The notes beneath the pieces were generated by a model. That model saw nothing but the letters and a program-made list of their open reading frames with translations, had not been told where the DNA came from and did no database searches. A stretch of 64,000 nt of DNA, taken from positions 38,744,544 through 38,808,543 of the forward strand of contig OY288246.1 of NCBI GenBank assembly GCA_958450325.1, read 5' to 3'. Positions 53,791-64,000 of this stretch are shown here, one piece after another. The stretch comes from Agrostemma githago. Taxonomy: Eukaryota > Streptophyta > Magnoliopsida > Caryophyllales > Caryophyllaceae. Each line of letters begins with the position of its first letter. Position 1 is the first letter of the stretch. Both the position numbers and the translations under genes were made by a program.

Positions 53791-54016
53791 GAGGTTCTCA
53801 TAAGGTCAAGAACTTTTATAAGTTCAAGTGTTAAAGTTGCACAAAAAGTGCTTAAAGTTACACGGAATGGGTCTAAAGTTACACTTTATCACTTGAAGTG
53901 ATAAAAGTGCTGAATGTAACAGTTACATATCAATTTTGAACTAAAGTAACTTTATCGTATATCATCTGTAACTTTAATATAGACTTACTTACATATGGTG
54001 AACTTATGTGAACCTA
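53791..54016. mobile_element. TA-flanked MITE, family V copy 2
   Basis: About 226 bp. Ends GGTTCTCATAAG and CTTATGTGAACC are loose inverted repeats. The interior matches family V copy 1 in reverse order: TTATCACTTGAAGTGATAAAAG and several AAAGTTACA words. Flanked by (GA)n and (CT)n(TA)n. Confidence 0.7.
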
Positions 54017-54080
<64 letters not shown>

Positions 54081-54137
54081 TGTATGTATGTATGTATGTA
54101 TGTATGTATGTATGTATGTATGTATGTATGTATGTAT
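54017..54137. repeat. (CT)n(TA)n(TATG)n microsatellite
   Basis: CT steps, TA steps to about 54052, then about 21 copies of TATG to 54137. The open frame through it (repeating YVCM) is not a gene. Confidence 0.95.
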
Positions 54138-55732
54138 TGGGATCAAGAAAGTATCTTAATATTGGGAAGTCCGTAAGTCCTCATCCTAACCATTTAATGA
54201 TCTTGACTCAATGGTTAGAATGAGTCATCTTAATAAAAAAGGGGGGGATCAGATTGTGTCAGGTAGCTTGACACACTCCACCCTCTCACATCACCATCTC
54301 TCTCCTCACACTCTAATTTCCCCTTTTTTATTTCTCATTTGACTTTCACAACATTTCTCTCTACCAAATCCGTATTTATTTGCTCATATCGTTATTCAAT
54401 CATTTTATGTTATTTATTTTTTGTTCAGTGTAAGAATTTGTTATTCAATCAATTTATATGTTACGGTTTATAAGATTTCAATTTATATGTTACGGTTTAT
54501 AGGATTTTGAAGATTAGCTGTGTGACTTTTGTTTGTATGCCCTATGACTTTGAATGTATTTTGTGTGACTTTGATTGGTTCGTATGTATTTTGTGTGATC
54601 TTGATTGGTTCACGTGCGTGTGTGACTTTTATATGTATGCCGTAGGACTTTGAACGTATTTTGTGTGCCTTTGAGTGATGAGGTGTGAATTTAATACATG
54701 TGTGACTGTTAGGCCTATAATGAGTGATTTCGATAAACAAAATGTGTGATTGTAAGCGCAATTTGAGTGACTCCATGATGTTTGCGTTACATTGTTGCCT
54801 AATGAATATTTTAAATTTAAAACATTTAATACTATTTAAAACTTAGTAAATGATGTATCATACATTAGGAAAAACATTATAATACCTAAGCATATATCCG
54901 AACATACACGAAAAAAAAAAACATAAGAACATGCATACTACATAACACCATTTTGCAAGAACTACGTTTCATAATTCATTACTAAATTTTTTTAAAACGA
55001 CCACGTGAGCTTGAAAAGACTTTCTAGCTGCAAAGCACTCTCAAACTGCTGCAACATCGAGTAAATGACTTCATCAAACATCATAGTTCCGAATTTTGAT
55101 TGCTTCAACAATGAGTTGCATCACCCTCAACACTGTTATCATCCGACATCTGTAGTCGTATACAAATTTAAGATCAAAAGTGACATAATTAGTTTATGGA
55201 TGAAACAATCAAAGTCAAACGAAATACATTTAAAGTCCCACAGCGTACATATAAAAGTCACACACGCACCTGAATCAAACAAGGTCACACAAAATACATA
55301 TGAATCAATCAAAGTCACACAAAAAACATTCAAAGTCACAGAACATACATACAAAAGTCACAAATGCATGTTATTGTTTTTTACTTCAACAAGCCTGATG
55401 CTTGTGATTCTGAGGGTATATTATGTGATTGTAACAGCCAAATTATGCGACTTCAATTGTTTATGACTGTGATTATAGCAACCGGATTTATAAAACTCGA
55501 TCCTCATTAACATATGGCTTCATGGGAAAGAAAAAAGGAAATAAAAAAACAAAAGAAATTAAGGAAGAATATGCATAATGTTAATCAACCTTCAATGCCA
55601 AGGAGATGAAGATAAGGAAGTTGAAACCCTAAAAAATTAGAACCACATATATGAAAAACTGAAAATGTTAAAACTAAATAATTAAACCCTAAAATATTTT
55701 TGGGTTATTTCATGGGAATAATCTTGTAGACA
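54138..55732. mobile_element. Possible TA-flanked element, family U, right end lost
   Basis: The left end GGGATCAAGAAAGTATCTT plus AGTCCGTAAGTCCTCATCC resembles the family S end. The left half has many GTGTGACTTTGA words; the right half (55190-55370) has the complement, AAAGTCACAC. I found no matching right terminus. No gene seen. Confidence 0.45.
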
Positions 55733-56382
55733 CCCGCATTTTGACTGCTAGGTGTCTATAGCAGTTTCGAAAAAACACCCGATGATGATCGGACGCTAAC
55801 GTGTTTCTACGCGCTCGGATGTGGGCTCAAAATCATTAGTTGCTGGCTTAGGCATTTATGGAGTAAAAATATCACAAAACTGACCTCAAATTCAGGCGTG
55901 GAAACTTTTTGAAACTTTTTTCGAGCGACGTGAGAGAATCCAACTTTTTAAAGCACTCCGTGGAAAAAGTAAATGTTAAAAAAGTAAATAGCTCTTCAAT
56001 CTTAACGGGAATAGAAAAAATATATTAAATCAAGCGATATTAACACTTTTAATATATATTTTTAATTTAAATAAATAATACATAACTTTGTATAAGAAAA
56101 AAAACAATCCATCTACACCTAAGAATCAAGCGATATTAGATTTGTATACAAAAATAATCCTACTACATCTCTGACTCAAAAAAATAACACTATATAAATA
56201 GTCAATTATCACCTTAAAACACCACAAAAATTAAACTAAGATAGCGTGAAATACGTAGTCTATTATGTTTATAACAAGTTGATTTCTCTTTACATCGCAG
56301 GGTGCTAGAACATCATGCATCTAAGTTGAACAATAAAAAATTCTACTGTATTTTTTACTACTACTACTACTACTACTACTAC
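55733..56382. other. Unassigned; may start with an LTR scrap
   Basis: TAGACACCCGCATTTTGAC at the start resembles the first bases of some plant gypsy LTRs, but I see no partner or duplication. The rest is AT-rich without a gene and ends in (ACT)n. Confidence 0.3.
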
Positions 56383-57183
56383 CAGGGCCGGCCCAAAGGT
56401 GGTTCGGTCCGGTTCACTGAACAGGGGCCCAAAAATAAGGGGGCCCAAGAAGACTTGCTTTGAAAAAAAAAAAAAAAAAATTGTACGTAGACAATAAACA
56501 GGAAGAGGTAGTGTTGTGGAAGTCTTTAATAATTATGGAAAAGATAAAAAACCTTCCATCTTCTTCTTCTCTTCCCCATATTTACCATCAATCAATCAGT
56601 AATTTTATCAATTCCAATATTGCATAAACATTATTTCAGAAAAATAAGAAAATTATCTTTAATTAATCCATAAAAATTTTATTTCCCCAAACCCCAAAAA
56701 AAATATACGTTTGTGATCATAGCTTCATAGGTTTCAATTATTCAATTTTATTTGTTTATAAAAACCTTATAATTTTCTCTAGCATCAACTCATTTACTCA
56801 TTAAAATAATAAAATTTTAAGAAGTATTTTTGTGCTAAATTAATTCCTTCAATTGGCAATTTCATTAATCCATCCTTCATTCCTTCAATTGACAATCAAC
56901 AAGAATCAACTCCTTGAGAATTAAGATTAAGTTGAATAGTTGATTAACATAAGTTTTTTTTTCACTGTGTCTGTTTTTTTTTTTTTTTTTTTTTTAATAT
57001 TATGTTAAGTTTAGTTCTTCAATTAAATAATTAATTGTTGATTTTTGTGAATATTTGTTGAAGGTTGAATATTCCTTGGAATCTTGGATGACATTTATCT
57101 CTCAAATGCTTAAGCTCAAAATTCATAAGGGGCCCCAAATCGAGATTTTGAACAGGGCCTCACAATGTCATTGGCCGGCCCTG
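56383..57183. mobile_element. hAT-like non-autonomous element, 801 bp
   Basis: TIRs CAGGGCCGGCC at both ends. Flanked by ACTACTAC (56375-56382 and 57184-57191), the 8-bp duplication expected for hAT; as it lies in (ACT)n, the duplication is not unique evidence. Just inside the ends are GGGGCCC words in both halves. No transposase. Confidence 0.82.
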
Positions 57184-57253
57184 ACTACTACTACTACCAC
57201 TACCACTACCACTACCACTACCACTACCACTACCACTACCACTACCACTACCA

Positions 57254-57292
<39 letters not shown>

Positions 57293-57308
57293 TTATTATT
57301 GTTGTTGT
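57184..57308. repeat. (ACT)n/(ACC)n/(ATT)n/(GTT)n microsatellite
   Basis: About 125 bp of trinucleotide steps, continuous with the (ACT)n left of the hAT element. The poly-Thr frame here is not a gene. Confidence 0.95.
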
Positions 57309-58009
57309 TGTTCCGGTCACGGAAACAATTAACCCGGCTCTGGATCCGGGTTGTGTAATCGGATTGTTGGTGAATAACAGATCGTCTGATTTCCTTGAAT
57401 CTCTCCTTTATCCCTCTCCCTTGGTCGGACCTTCCCGGCGGAGTTGGCCTGCTCCCTGCACAATGAACGCACAGGGCCTCGGAGGTTGTCCGAGGGAACC
57501 CTCTCCGATGCCTAAGTTAGTCCGTGAAATGCCTTGATGAACCTAGCTCGTGAGGAACTAGGTGGCGTTTTTAGGAGTGAGAGTCTAGAGAGAGAAAATC
57601 CCACCTCTCTCATGTGGGAAATGGAAGAGTATTTATACTTTCCCACAAGAGAGAGGGAAAGAGAAGTGGGGAGAGAAAGAATGAGTGGATGGGAAACCGA
57701 CACGTGGTTTTTCCCCATCCGCTCGTTCTCTTTTACCTGTAGGCAAGATGAGAGGGGGCTTCTGGGGACCCCGACCCTGCTCAGGGAGAAGGTCGCCCGG
57801 AGGCAGGCGAGCAGGGAGTGCCTGCACGCTCTTCACAGCCAGTCGCCTTACCCTACCGGGCAGGCGGCTTCCTTGTAGCTTTGTTTCACTGGGGGAATCC
57901 TGGTATCTTATCCCAACGGCCTGCTGGGCAGGCTCCTTGGTTCCTTGGACGGGGTCTTCATGGGGCCTGCTAGGCAGGTGGCCCAACGCAGGCTCTTCGA
58001 CCCTCATCA
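57309..58009 (-). repeat. 3' LTR of element C
   Basis: About 701 bp, TGTTCCGG to CCCTCATCA. Aligns well with the copy B LTR over the first ~300 bp and weakly after. Minus-strand TATA-like box near 57632. Confidence 0.85.
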
Positions 58010-58308
58010 ATTGTCCCTCACCTGCTGGGGGGGGGGGTGGGGTGGGGGGAAGCAGGGTTCCCCTTCGGCAGGTGGACTCTTGGTGGAGGGGAGTTGACTT
58101 GTGTCTTTTACCAGTGCATTTAATGCGTTCGCGTATTCCCGAGGGGGAGTCTCTTCTGCTATTGGGCATGCCAAGAGTTTAATTGTCCCTCGGGTCATGA
58201 TTGCCTCGTGCACCAAATGGATTTTTGGGCAGCGTGCTGGTGTGCTGATTGGTCGTTTCCCCTGTCAGGGTGGTTGGGATGTTATTCAATGCCTTGGCCT
58301 CCCTCCTT

Positions 58309-58316
58309 GTATAAAT
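58309..58316 (+). promoter_or_regulatory. TATA box of antisense aORF1 (copy C)
   Basis: TATAAATT about 75 bp before the aORF1 ATG, as in copies A and B. Confidence 0.5.
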
Positions 58317-58383
58317 TGCATTTTCCTTCGCCATTTTCATGACCCATCTCCAACTTTCTCTTCCTTCTTCTTCTTCTAATAAA

Positions 58384-58965
58384 ATGTCGTGGATTACCAA
58401 AACATTTTTTTACCAAGGGGCTCGTGTGGTGACCCGCCGCTTCAGGGGTCGTCAGAGACTGAGGTATTCCAGGGCATCCTTTCTCATCTTGCGCCGCAGC
58501 CGGCGACTCCGCACTCGACTTCATAGGAGGCTTAAAAGGAGGTCTCGTGTTAGGGCGGGCAAGCGCCCTCTGAGGGCCTCTCCTATCGTTCCAAAGCTTA
58601 AACGCTGCCTCCAAGGAGGGGGTTGTTTTGATAGGGGGTGCCCTGAATGTTACCCATGGCTGCACCCTGAGCAGTTTGACCCTGATCACTCAGAGTCGGG
58701 CTCTTCTTCTGAGTCGGGCCCTTCTTCCCCTTTGAGGAAGGTGGGCTGCGGCTCCTGTGACGATACTGAGACAGTCCCTTATGGGAGGGACTGGGATGTC
58801 AGCAGCCGGGATTCCGGCGACAGTGATGGCCGAGGTTATTCCTCCGATCGCGATGGTGATGACGACTCCGCAGACCCCTTCAAGGACTCCGACGACTGGG
58901 ACTGGGGGTTCGATGCAGGGGGACACAGCCCTGGGGAATGCTCCCCAGGTTCTGATGATGATTAG
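58384..58965 (+). CDS. aORF1 of element C: basic / Cys-rich / acidic protein
   Basis: 193 residues from M-S-W-I-T. Basic N-terminus (RRFRGRQRLRYSRA and RRSRRLRTRLHRRLKRRSR), then GGGCFDRGCPECYPWL, HPEQFD, later GCGSCDD, and an acidic end (GSDDD). Compared with copy B, many residues differ, yet the frame, length, every Cys of the cluster and the charge pattern remain. Intact. Such conservation at that distance suggests selection on the protein. Function unknown. Confidence 0.75.
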   Translation: MSWITKTFFYQGARVVTRRFRGRQRLRYSRASFLILRRSRRLRTRLHRRLKRRSRVRAGKRPLRASPIVPKLKRCLQGGGCFDRGCPECYPWLHPEQFDPDHSESGSSSESGPSSPLRKVGCGSCDDTETVPYGRDWDVSSRDSGDSDGRGYSSDRDGDDDSADPFKDSDDWDWGFDAGGHSPGECSPGSDDD

Positions 58966-59562
58966 GCCTGCCCTTGGGGCGCAGGCGTGACGAGCCGGAA
59001 AATAGGGGCTCTTTTTGTACTTTGTTTGTCCTGGATGTAATTGCCCGTTTTTCCGGGTTTTTTAAGACTTAATGAAAGAAAGTTCAGGCAATTTGTTTGT
59101 GTGTTGTAGTTTTAATATTTGCTTATTACTTTTTGTTTGAATGAAGAGAGGACGTCACAGGGTGATCAATCCCCTGACACCCTTTGGTCCTTTCGAGGCT
59201 ACCCTTGGGAAGCTACACAGGGCTGACTTCTGAGGGAGTGACGCGTGGACAGTAGTCTTTGGGCGGACTTCTGAGGGTTTGGCAACTCTTCGTATGCCTT
59301 TTTTTCCTATAAAAGTAATCAGCCACCCATTCCTCCTCTTTTTTCCTTCTTCAAACCTTCTTTTCTCTTCAAATCTTCCTTTCTCTTTCTCTGCAAACTC
59401 TTTGGTGTGACGACTTGTGCCTTCCTTTGTACCCCCGTTTCTCTGGGAGATTTCTCCTTCAGGCTTTCATCGCACCGGCAGACGACCTTAGGTTAGACTT
59501 TTGTCTTCTCTTTCTTGCTCTTTCTTTTCGATTTCTTGTTTTCCATTCCAATTAGAGTTACA
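58966..59562 (+). promoter_or_regulatory. aORF1 3' end and aORF2 promoter/leader (copy C)
   Basis: Non-coding. TATAAAA at 59309-59315 lies about 250 bp before the aORF2 start, followed by a CT-rich leader. Confidence 0.5.
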
Positions 59563-61926
59563 ATGTCTAGAACTCGTGAGCGGATCCTACCTTTTACTGA
59601 CCCATCGAGGAGGGAGGAAGGGGAAAAAAGTAGGGAGAACTTCGCCTCCTCCTCTAGGGAGGTTGGCTCTGGGGTAGTTGAGGAAGAAAATTCGGCGGAC
59701 AGTGGAGGTGGTAACTCTCCTGACCCTCCTCCGTTCGACGTTATTGATTCGGATGACGAGGCACTGGAAATTGACCCCTCCAGGACCTCTGGCCCCCTTA
59801 TTCGTCGGGAAAGGGTTAAGGTCTATTATTTAGATAAAGTCAAGTATCACGTTCCCTTGAGAACTTACCCTGACCCGAAAAACCGGGACTTGATTCTTGC
59901 GAAAAATGTCGCCGGTGCGATCGAGCGGTTTTACAATTTTGGGGATGGGTACACAATTGTCGTCCCCGGCGAGAAAGATACCGTATGCAGCCCTCCCGAC
60001 GGGTGCATAGCGGTTTATCATAAATGTCGGGAGTTCGGCCTTCGCTTTCCCCTTCATCCTTCCCTGGAAGAGATTTTCAGGCGTATGAATGTGGCCATCG
60101 CCCAGCTGACAGCCACGGCTGTCAGGTCATTGATTTCGTATGTTTGGACCTGCTTGTTCCATCGCGCCGAGCCTTCCATTGATGCCCTGAGGTTTATGGT
60201 CGGCCTACAAATGGTCTCTTCTGGGAGTGTGGGCTCTCCTGGATATTGGTCCCTCTTGAGGCAGAAGGGACATGCCTTGGTGTGGCCAGCCATGGACAGC
60301 CTGAGAGACTGGAAGAACAACTTTCTTTATGTGCACAGTGCCCATGGGTGGAAGATTCCCCGTCATTTCAGGAATCATGTCCACACCAGACTAGAGACCC
60401 CCGAGGAGTATCACCCTCGCGTGGGTGGAAAAGCCTTGGAGGTGAATCTGAGCGAGAAGGACAAGGAACAGACAGACTATTTTGCCGCCCATACTGATAA
60501 ATATGGGGTGTATGGCCCTTCATTATGGCTCCCCCATGCGGAGCTCATTGCTACTGATAAATACCTGACCCGGGTGGGCATGAACCCGGGCCTAGATGAA
60601 GGTAGTTCAGGAGTGCTGATGAATCTTCCTTACCCTTTTTCTTTTTAAGTGTCCTGACTGTTCGTCTGTTTGCCTTGCAGATTTTGCCACCTTCATTTGG
60701 AGAAAAGGAGAGGTGAGGCGTCTGGGTCTGACCGAGACTCTTACCGTCGTCCAAAGTCGCCCTTCTCTTCTCCCTGATTTCAAGAGAGGTGGGAAGAACT
60801 TGATGAAGCACCTGAAGGGTTTGTCGTTTAGCAGACCAAGGCTCCCTGCCCCTCCCAGATCAACGCCTGCAAAAACGGCGGTCTTTGAAGCCACCCCTTC
60901 CCCTGTTGCGAAGAAGGTGATTGCCTGTGAGGCTACTCCCTCACCTGTTGGTAGGCAGGGGGGCCTTTCTACAGGGGTTCAGATTCCCTCGGGGCCGCGG
61001 GCTCCGAAGAGACTGGGGAAAGCACTCCCAGAGGGCTGATTAGAAAGAGGAGCAGGGAGGCTCCGAATGCTGACCAAGTGGTGGATTTGGAAACTGCTAC
61101 GCCTGAACCAAAACGCTTCGCTCAGGGGGTTCCTGGTACCCTCTTTTCTGAGGAGAACACCGAATTCCATTACACCGCCGGCGATAGCCAGGATGTTTCC
61201 GCCTTACTTTCCGACTCCGGGGCAATTTTGGCGGATCATCTCCTCAAGACTGTCCATTCCGCCACTCATCAGGTGACTCAGTACGTTCAGTGTAACGCCA
61301 GAATCATTCAGGCTTCTGCAGAGTTGGCGGCCCTTAACAGTTTGAGTGACGAGGAACTGGCTAACTCTGACCGCCTTTCTGCAGTCGAAAGGGACGTTGC
61401 TCTTATTGCCAGTTTGAAGGATAAGTTGGCAAAAAGGGAAATCGAGCTGGAAGAGGCCAGGAATCAGGCGATCCACTGGAAGTCTCAGAATGAGAGGGCT
61501 GTCAGGGAGGTGTCCCGCCTGGAGGAGGAGTCGAAAAGAGCTCAGCAGGCCTTCGCAGAGCTGGAGCAGGCCAGGAAGGCTTTAGCTGAGCTGGATCATG
61601 CCAAGAAAAGTGTCGTCGATCTAGGGGAGCGCCTTTCCAAGGCGAATTTAGATCTTCAGGCAGCTCTTGGTGATCTAGCGACGAAGACTGAGGAGTGGCA
61701 GAAAGAGAGGGATGAAATAATCCAAGAGGTGGAAACGGTCGTGTCGGCGGGTTTTGTGAATGGCGCTAACTCTTGTTTAGGGGTGGTCATGGAAGCTGTC
61801 AGGGAGATGTTCCCTGGCTTTGATGAAGAAGCTTTTCGGGCCCTTTACGCCGCCAAAGATGAAGCCCAGATGCGCAGGCTGGCTGAAGGGGCTGCTGCTT
61901 CTGGCCTAGATGCTCCCCCTGCTTAA
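59563..61926 (+). pseudogene. aORF2 of element C: gypsy-type transposon-domain protein, spliced, one frameshift
   Basis: Start at MSRTRER, matching MSRVRPL of copy B. Exon 1 (59563-60601) carries the conserved domain with FRRMNVAIAQLTATAVRSLI and ALRFMVGLQM. Intron 60602-60680 (79 bp) must be spliced, because reading through it meets a stop at 60648. Exon 2 continues with VRRLGLTETL and a Pro-rich middle. A frameshift near 60980-61010 separates this from the last part (61050-61926): FHYTAGDSQDVSALLSDSGA, a coiled coil (about 61390-61740), and a C-terminal motif GANSCLGVVMEAVREMFPGF with FDEEAFRALYAAKDEA. That end is intact here and broken in copy B. The role is unknown; a DNA- or RNA-associated oligomer is one guess. 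Confidence 0.72.
60602..60680 (+). other. Predicted intron in aORF2 (copy C)
   Basis: 79 bp, donor GTAGTT, acceptor CTTGCAG, phase 1, same codon position as the copy B intron at 20812-20898. Splicing removes an in-frame stop. Confidence 0.82.
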
Positions 61927-62159
61927 TATGGAGGGCAGTCTTCCTCAGAGGGCTCTTACTCGTCCCCCGCTGCGCCTACGCTGATGCTTTGACTTCTTTA
62001 TTTCTTTGCGCGCCGAGCCCTTTGGTGGCCGGCTGCCGTGTTTACTGTAATCACTTTTTTAGCAAACTCTTATCCTGTGTACCCTTGCCACTTTATTCCT
62101 TTTTATGAGGATCTTTTTGTTTGTTTTTGTCTGCTTCGTTTCTTGTATGCGTTTGATGC

Positions 62160-62825
62160 ACAGCCTGCCCCCTGCCTGCCCAGAGGTAAGCAGGGAGGCT
62201 TTTGCGTTTTTTATACAAGGTTGGGGGGCCTGCCCCCAGTCCTTGTTGATCCGGCCTGTCCCTGGCTTTTGTTCAAAGTCTAGGGGGCCTGCCCCCCGCC
62301 TGCCCAGAGGTAAGCAGGGAGGCTTTTGCGTTATTTATACAAGGTTGGGGGGCCTGCCCCCAGTCCTTGTTGATCCGGCCTGTCCCTGGCTTTTGTTCAA
62401 AGTCCAAGGGGCCTGCCCCCTGCCTGCCCAGAAGTAAGCAGGGAGGCTTTTGCGTTTTTTATACAAGGTTGGGGGGCCTGCCCCCAGTCCTTGTTGATCC
62501 GGCCTGTCCCTGGCTTTTGTTCAAAGTCCAGGGGGCCTGCCCCCTGCCTGCCCAGAGGTAAGCAGGGAGGCTTTTGCGTTTTTTATACAAGGTTGGAGGG
62601 CCTGCCCCCACTCCTTGTTGATCCGGCCTGTCCCCGGCTTTTGTTCAAAGTCCAGGGGGCCTGCCACCTGCCTGCTCAGAGGTAAGCAGGGAGGCTTTTG
62701 CGTTTTTAATACAAGGTTGGGGGGCCTGCCCCCAGTCCTTGTTGATCCGGCCTGTCCCTGGCTTTTGTTCAAAGTCCAGGGGACCTGCCCCCTGCCTGCC
62801 CAGAGGCAAGCAGGGAGGCTTAGAA
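62160..62825. repeat. 124-bp GC-rich tandem repeat, ~5.5 copies (element C)
   Basis: The same unit as in copy B, with starts near 62216, 62340, 62464, 62588 and 62712. Same 124-bp step and place between aORF2 and pol. Units within copy C share variants (GTTGATCCGGCC, GGTTGGGGGG) that copy B units mostly lack (GTTGATCTGGCC, GGTTGGAGGG). Confidence 0.9.
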
Positions 62826-63056
62826 TTTTTGTTGGGGGGTTCATTTTCCCTAACTTTGGCAACAGGGGGGCCTCCCCCTATTGCCCCCTGCTCGTTTGTG
62901 TGTGAAAGCGCAAGTTTGAACAGGCAACGAGTATGAATCTGAAGTTTTCATTTCTTTATAAAACTTTTGACATAAGGGTGGTCGGAGCCGTCGACATTCT
63001 TTGACCGTCCTCCGCCATTGTTCTTAGCAAAAATAAAAACTATCTTTAGACCTGGT

Positions 63057-64000
63057 TCAGACATAATATTTCTTCAGGGCGTCCGCATTCCAGTGAGCAT
63101 GCAATTCTTGTCCTTCAAGGTTGGCGATTTTGTATGTGCCTGGTCCCAGGATTTGAGTTACTTGGTATGGACCTTCCCAGTTGGCACTTAGCTTTCCATG
63201 CTCCCTTGATTTTCCAACAGCCTGCGTTTTTCTGAGAACCAGATCACCCATCTGGAAATTTCTCTGGTGTACTCTTCTGTTGTAGGCTTTCCTCATTCGT
63301 TGCTGGTAGGCAACGATGTTGGTACTGGCCTCCTCCCTTATCTCATTGACCAGATCTAAGGCCTCGACCATTGCAGCTTCATTCTCAGTTCGGTCGTATT
63401 GCAGGGAGCGCAGAGATGGGATTCTGGCCTCAATTGGTAGCAGAGCCTCTGCTCCATATACTAGGCCGAACGGGGTCTGGCCAGTTGACTCCTTTTGGGT
63501 GGTCCGGATTGACCAGAGTATGCTGGGAAGCTCGTCAGCCCATCTGCCTTTGAGGTTGTCTACCATTTTCTTAAGGCCATTTAAGATCTGCTTGTTGGCT
63601 GCCTCTGCCTGTCCATTGGTTTGAGGATGGCAGACAGCCGAGTAGGCAACCGCTATGCTATGGCTTTCTAGCCAGATTCTCAGGGGATCATTGTCAAACT
63701 GCCTGCCATGATCAAACACCAATATTTTTGGTAGGCCGAATCTGGTGATAATATTTCGCCAGATCACTTTTCTGACTGCCGGCTCGGTAATGTTGGGCAC
63801 TGCTTCAGCTTCTATCCATTTGGTGAAGTAGTCTATAGCCACAATCAAGAACTTCCTGCCCCCAGTGGCCACCGTGAAAGGTCCTAGTATGTCCATCCCC
63901 CATTGAGCGAAGGGGATGGGGGATAGGATTGGCCTGAGTTCCTGGGCCGGGACATGGATTGACGGGGCGAAGAGTTGGCACTTCCTGCACTTATGGGTCA
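63057..64000 (-). CDS. Integrase end of Gag-Pol, element C (partial)
   Basis: The C-terminal part of a Tat-like pol; the frame is open from the right edge to the stop at 63057. Visible: part of the zinc finger at the edge, then GMDILGPF, DHGRQFD, and CHPQTNGQAEAANKQILNG with the third acidic residue, and the C-terminal GPYQV stretch ending in NADALKKYYV. It is intact at the point where copy B has a TAA. The upstream RT and gag lie outside the window. The last residues are close to the 124-bp array, as in copy B. Confidence 0.9.
   Translation of the reverse strand, partial: THKCRKCQLFAPSIHVPAQELRPILSPIPFAQWGMDILGPFTVATGGRKFLIVAIDYFTKWIEAEAVPNITEPAVRKVIWRNIITRFGLPKILVFDHGRQFDNDPLRIWLESHSIAVAYSAVCHPQTNGQAEAANKQILNGLKKMVDNLKGRWADELPSILWSIRTTQKESTGQTPFGLVYGAEALLPIEARIPSLRSLQYDRTENEAAMVEALDLVNEIREEASTNIVAYQQRMRKAYNRRVHQRNFQMGDLVLRKTQAVGKSREHGKLSANWEGPYQVTQILGPGTYKIANLEGQELHAHWNADALKKYYV

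Larger units (their letters stand above)
57309..64000 (-). mobile_element. Tat-like Ty3/gypsy element C, 3' part (runs off right edge)
   Basis: Same orientation and layout as copy B: 3' LTR, aORF1, aORF2, 124-bp repeats, end of integrase. It is more distant from A and B than they are from each other, most clearly in the LTR and aORF1. Gag, RT, 5' LTR and the right-hand duplication are outside the window. Confidence 0.9.

Noticed and set aside
54008..54223. Open frame repeating YVCM
   Set aside because: Translated (TATG)n microsatellite.
57184..57308. Open frame with a long run of Thr codons
   Set aside because: It is a translated trinucleotide microsatellite.
1..64000. CRISPR arrays, rRNA, tRNA genes or bacterial operons
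   Set aside because: None seen. The tRNA-like words are retrotransposon primer sites only.

Overview
The window is nuclear DNA from a flowering plant, probably a eudicot. The evidence is plant-type Ty3/gypsy and Ty1/copia elements, plant L1 LINE ends, FAR1-type Mutator transposases, Stowaway MITEs and GT-AG introns. I see no ordinary host gene. Almost all of it is nested transposable elements, and the species cannot be fixed from the sequence.

Layout. 1-1790 is the 3' end of a Tat-like gypsy element (copy A), inserted into an LTR of a second gypsy family (family G). 1791-11728 is a cluster of family G pieces in both orientations, one a tandem LTR-internal-LTR-internal-LTR array, with two L1 LINE insertions. 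From 11729 to about 42.9 kb lie the remains of a large Mutator-like element (MULE): a decayed FAR1-type transposase with one intron, an inverted pair of F-box-like ORFs, a hairpin satellite-like array, a decayed Ulp1-type protease, and long runs of short repeats built on TGTACA. Inside it sit a complete 12.1-kb Tat-like element (copy B, 17654-29786, target duplication ACATA), a Stowaway MITE inside another Stowaway MITE, a 1.1-kb non-autonomous MULE holding an intact young copia element (34652-40986), and a 428-bp fold-back element.

From 42.9 to 54.1 kb, six non-autonomous elements of three families (V, S, E) stand in a row. Each join is a (TA)n, (CT)n or (GA)n microsatellite. The S family keeps a relic of a FAR1 transposase gene, so these look like MULE relatives that target TA repeats. 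A fourth type (U), a possible LTR scrap and an 801-bp hAT-like element follow. A third Tat-like copy (C) starts at 57309 and runs off the right edge.

The most interesting system is the antisense gene module of the Tat-like family. Between the 3' LTR and the end of pol, opposite to gag-pol, each complete enough copy carries two genes with their own TATA boxes. aORF1 encodes a basic, then Cys-rich, then acidic protein. aORF2 encodes a protein resembling the 'putative gypsy type transposon' domain plus a coiled coil, split by a conserved intron. A 124-bp GC-rich tandem repeat separates aORF2 from the convergent gag-pol. Because the genes are antisense, the intron cannot be spliced from the genomic RNA and so survives retrotransposition. 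All identities rest on reading motifs by eye; no database search was run.
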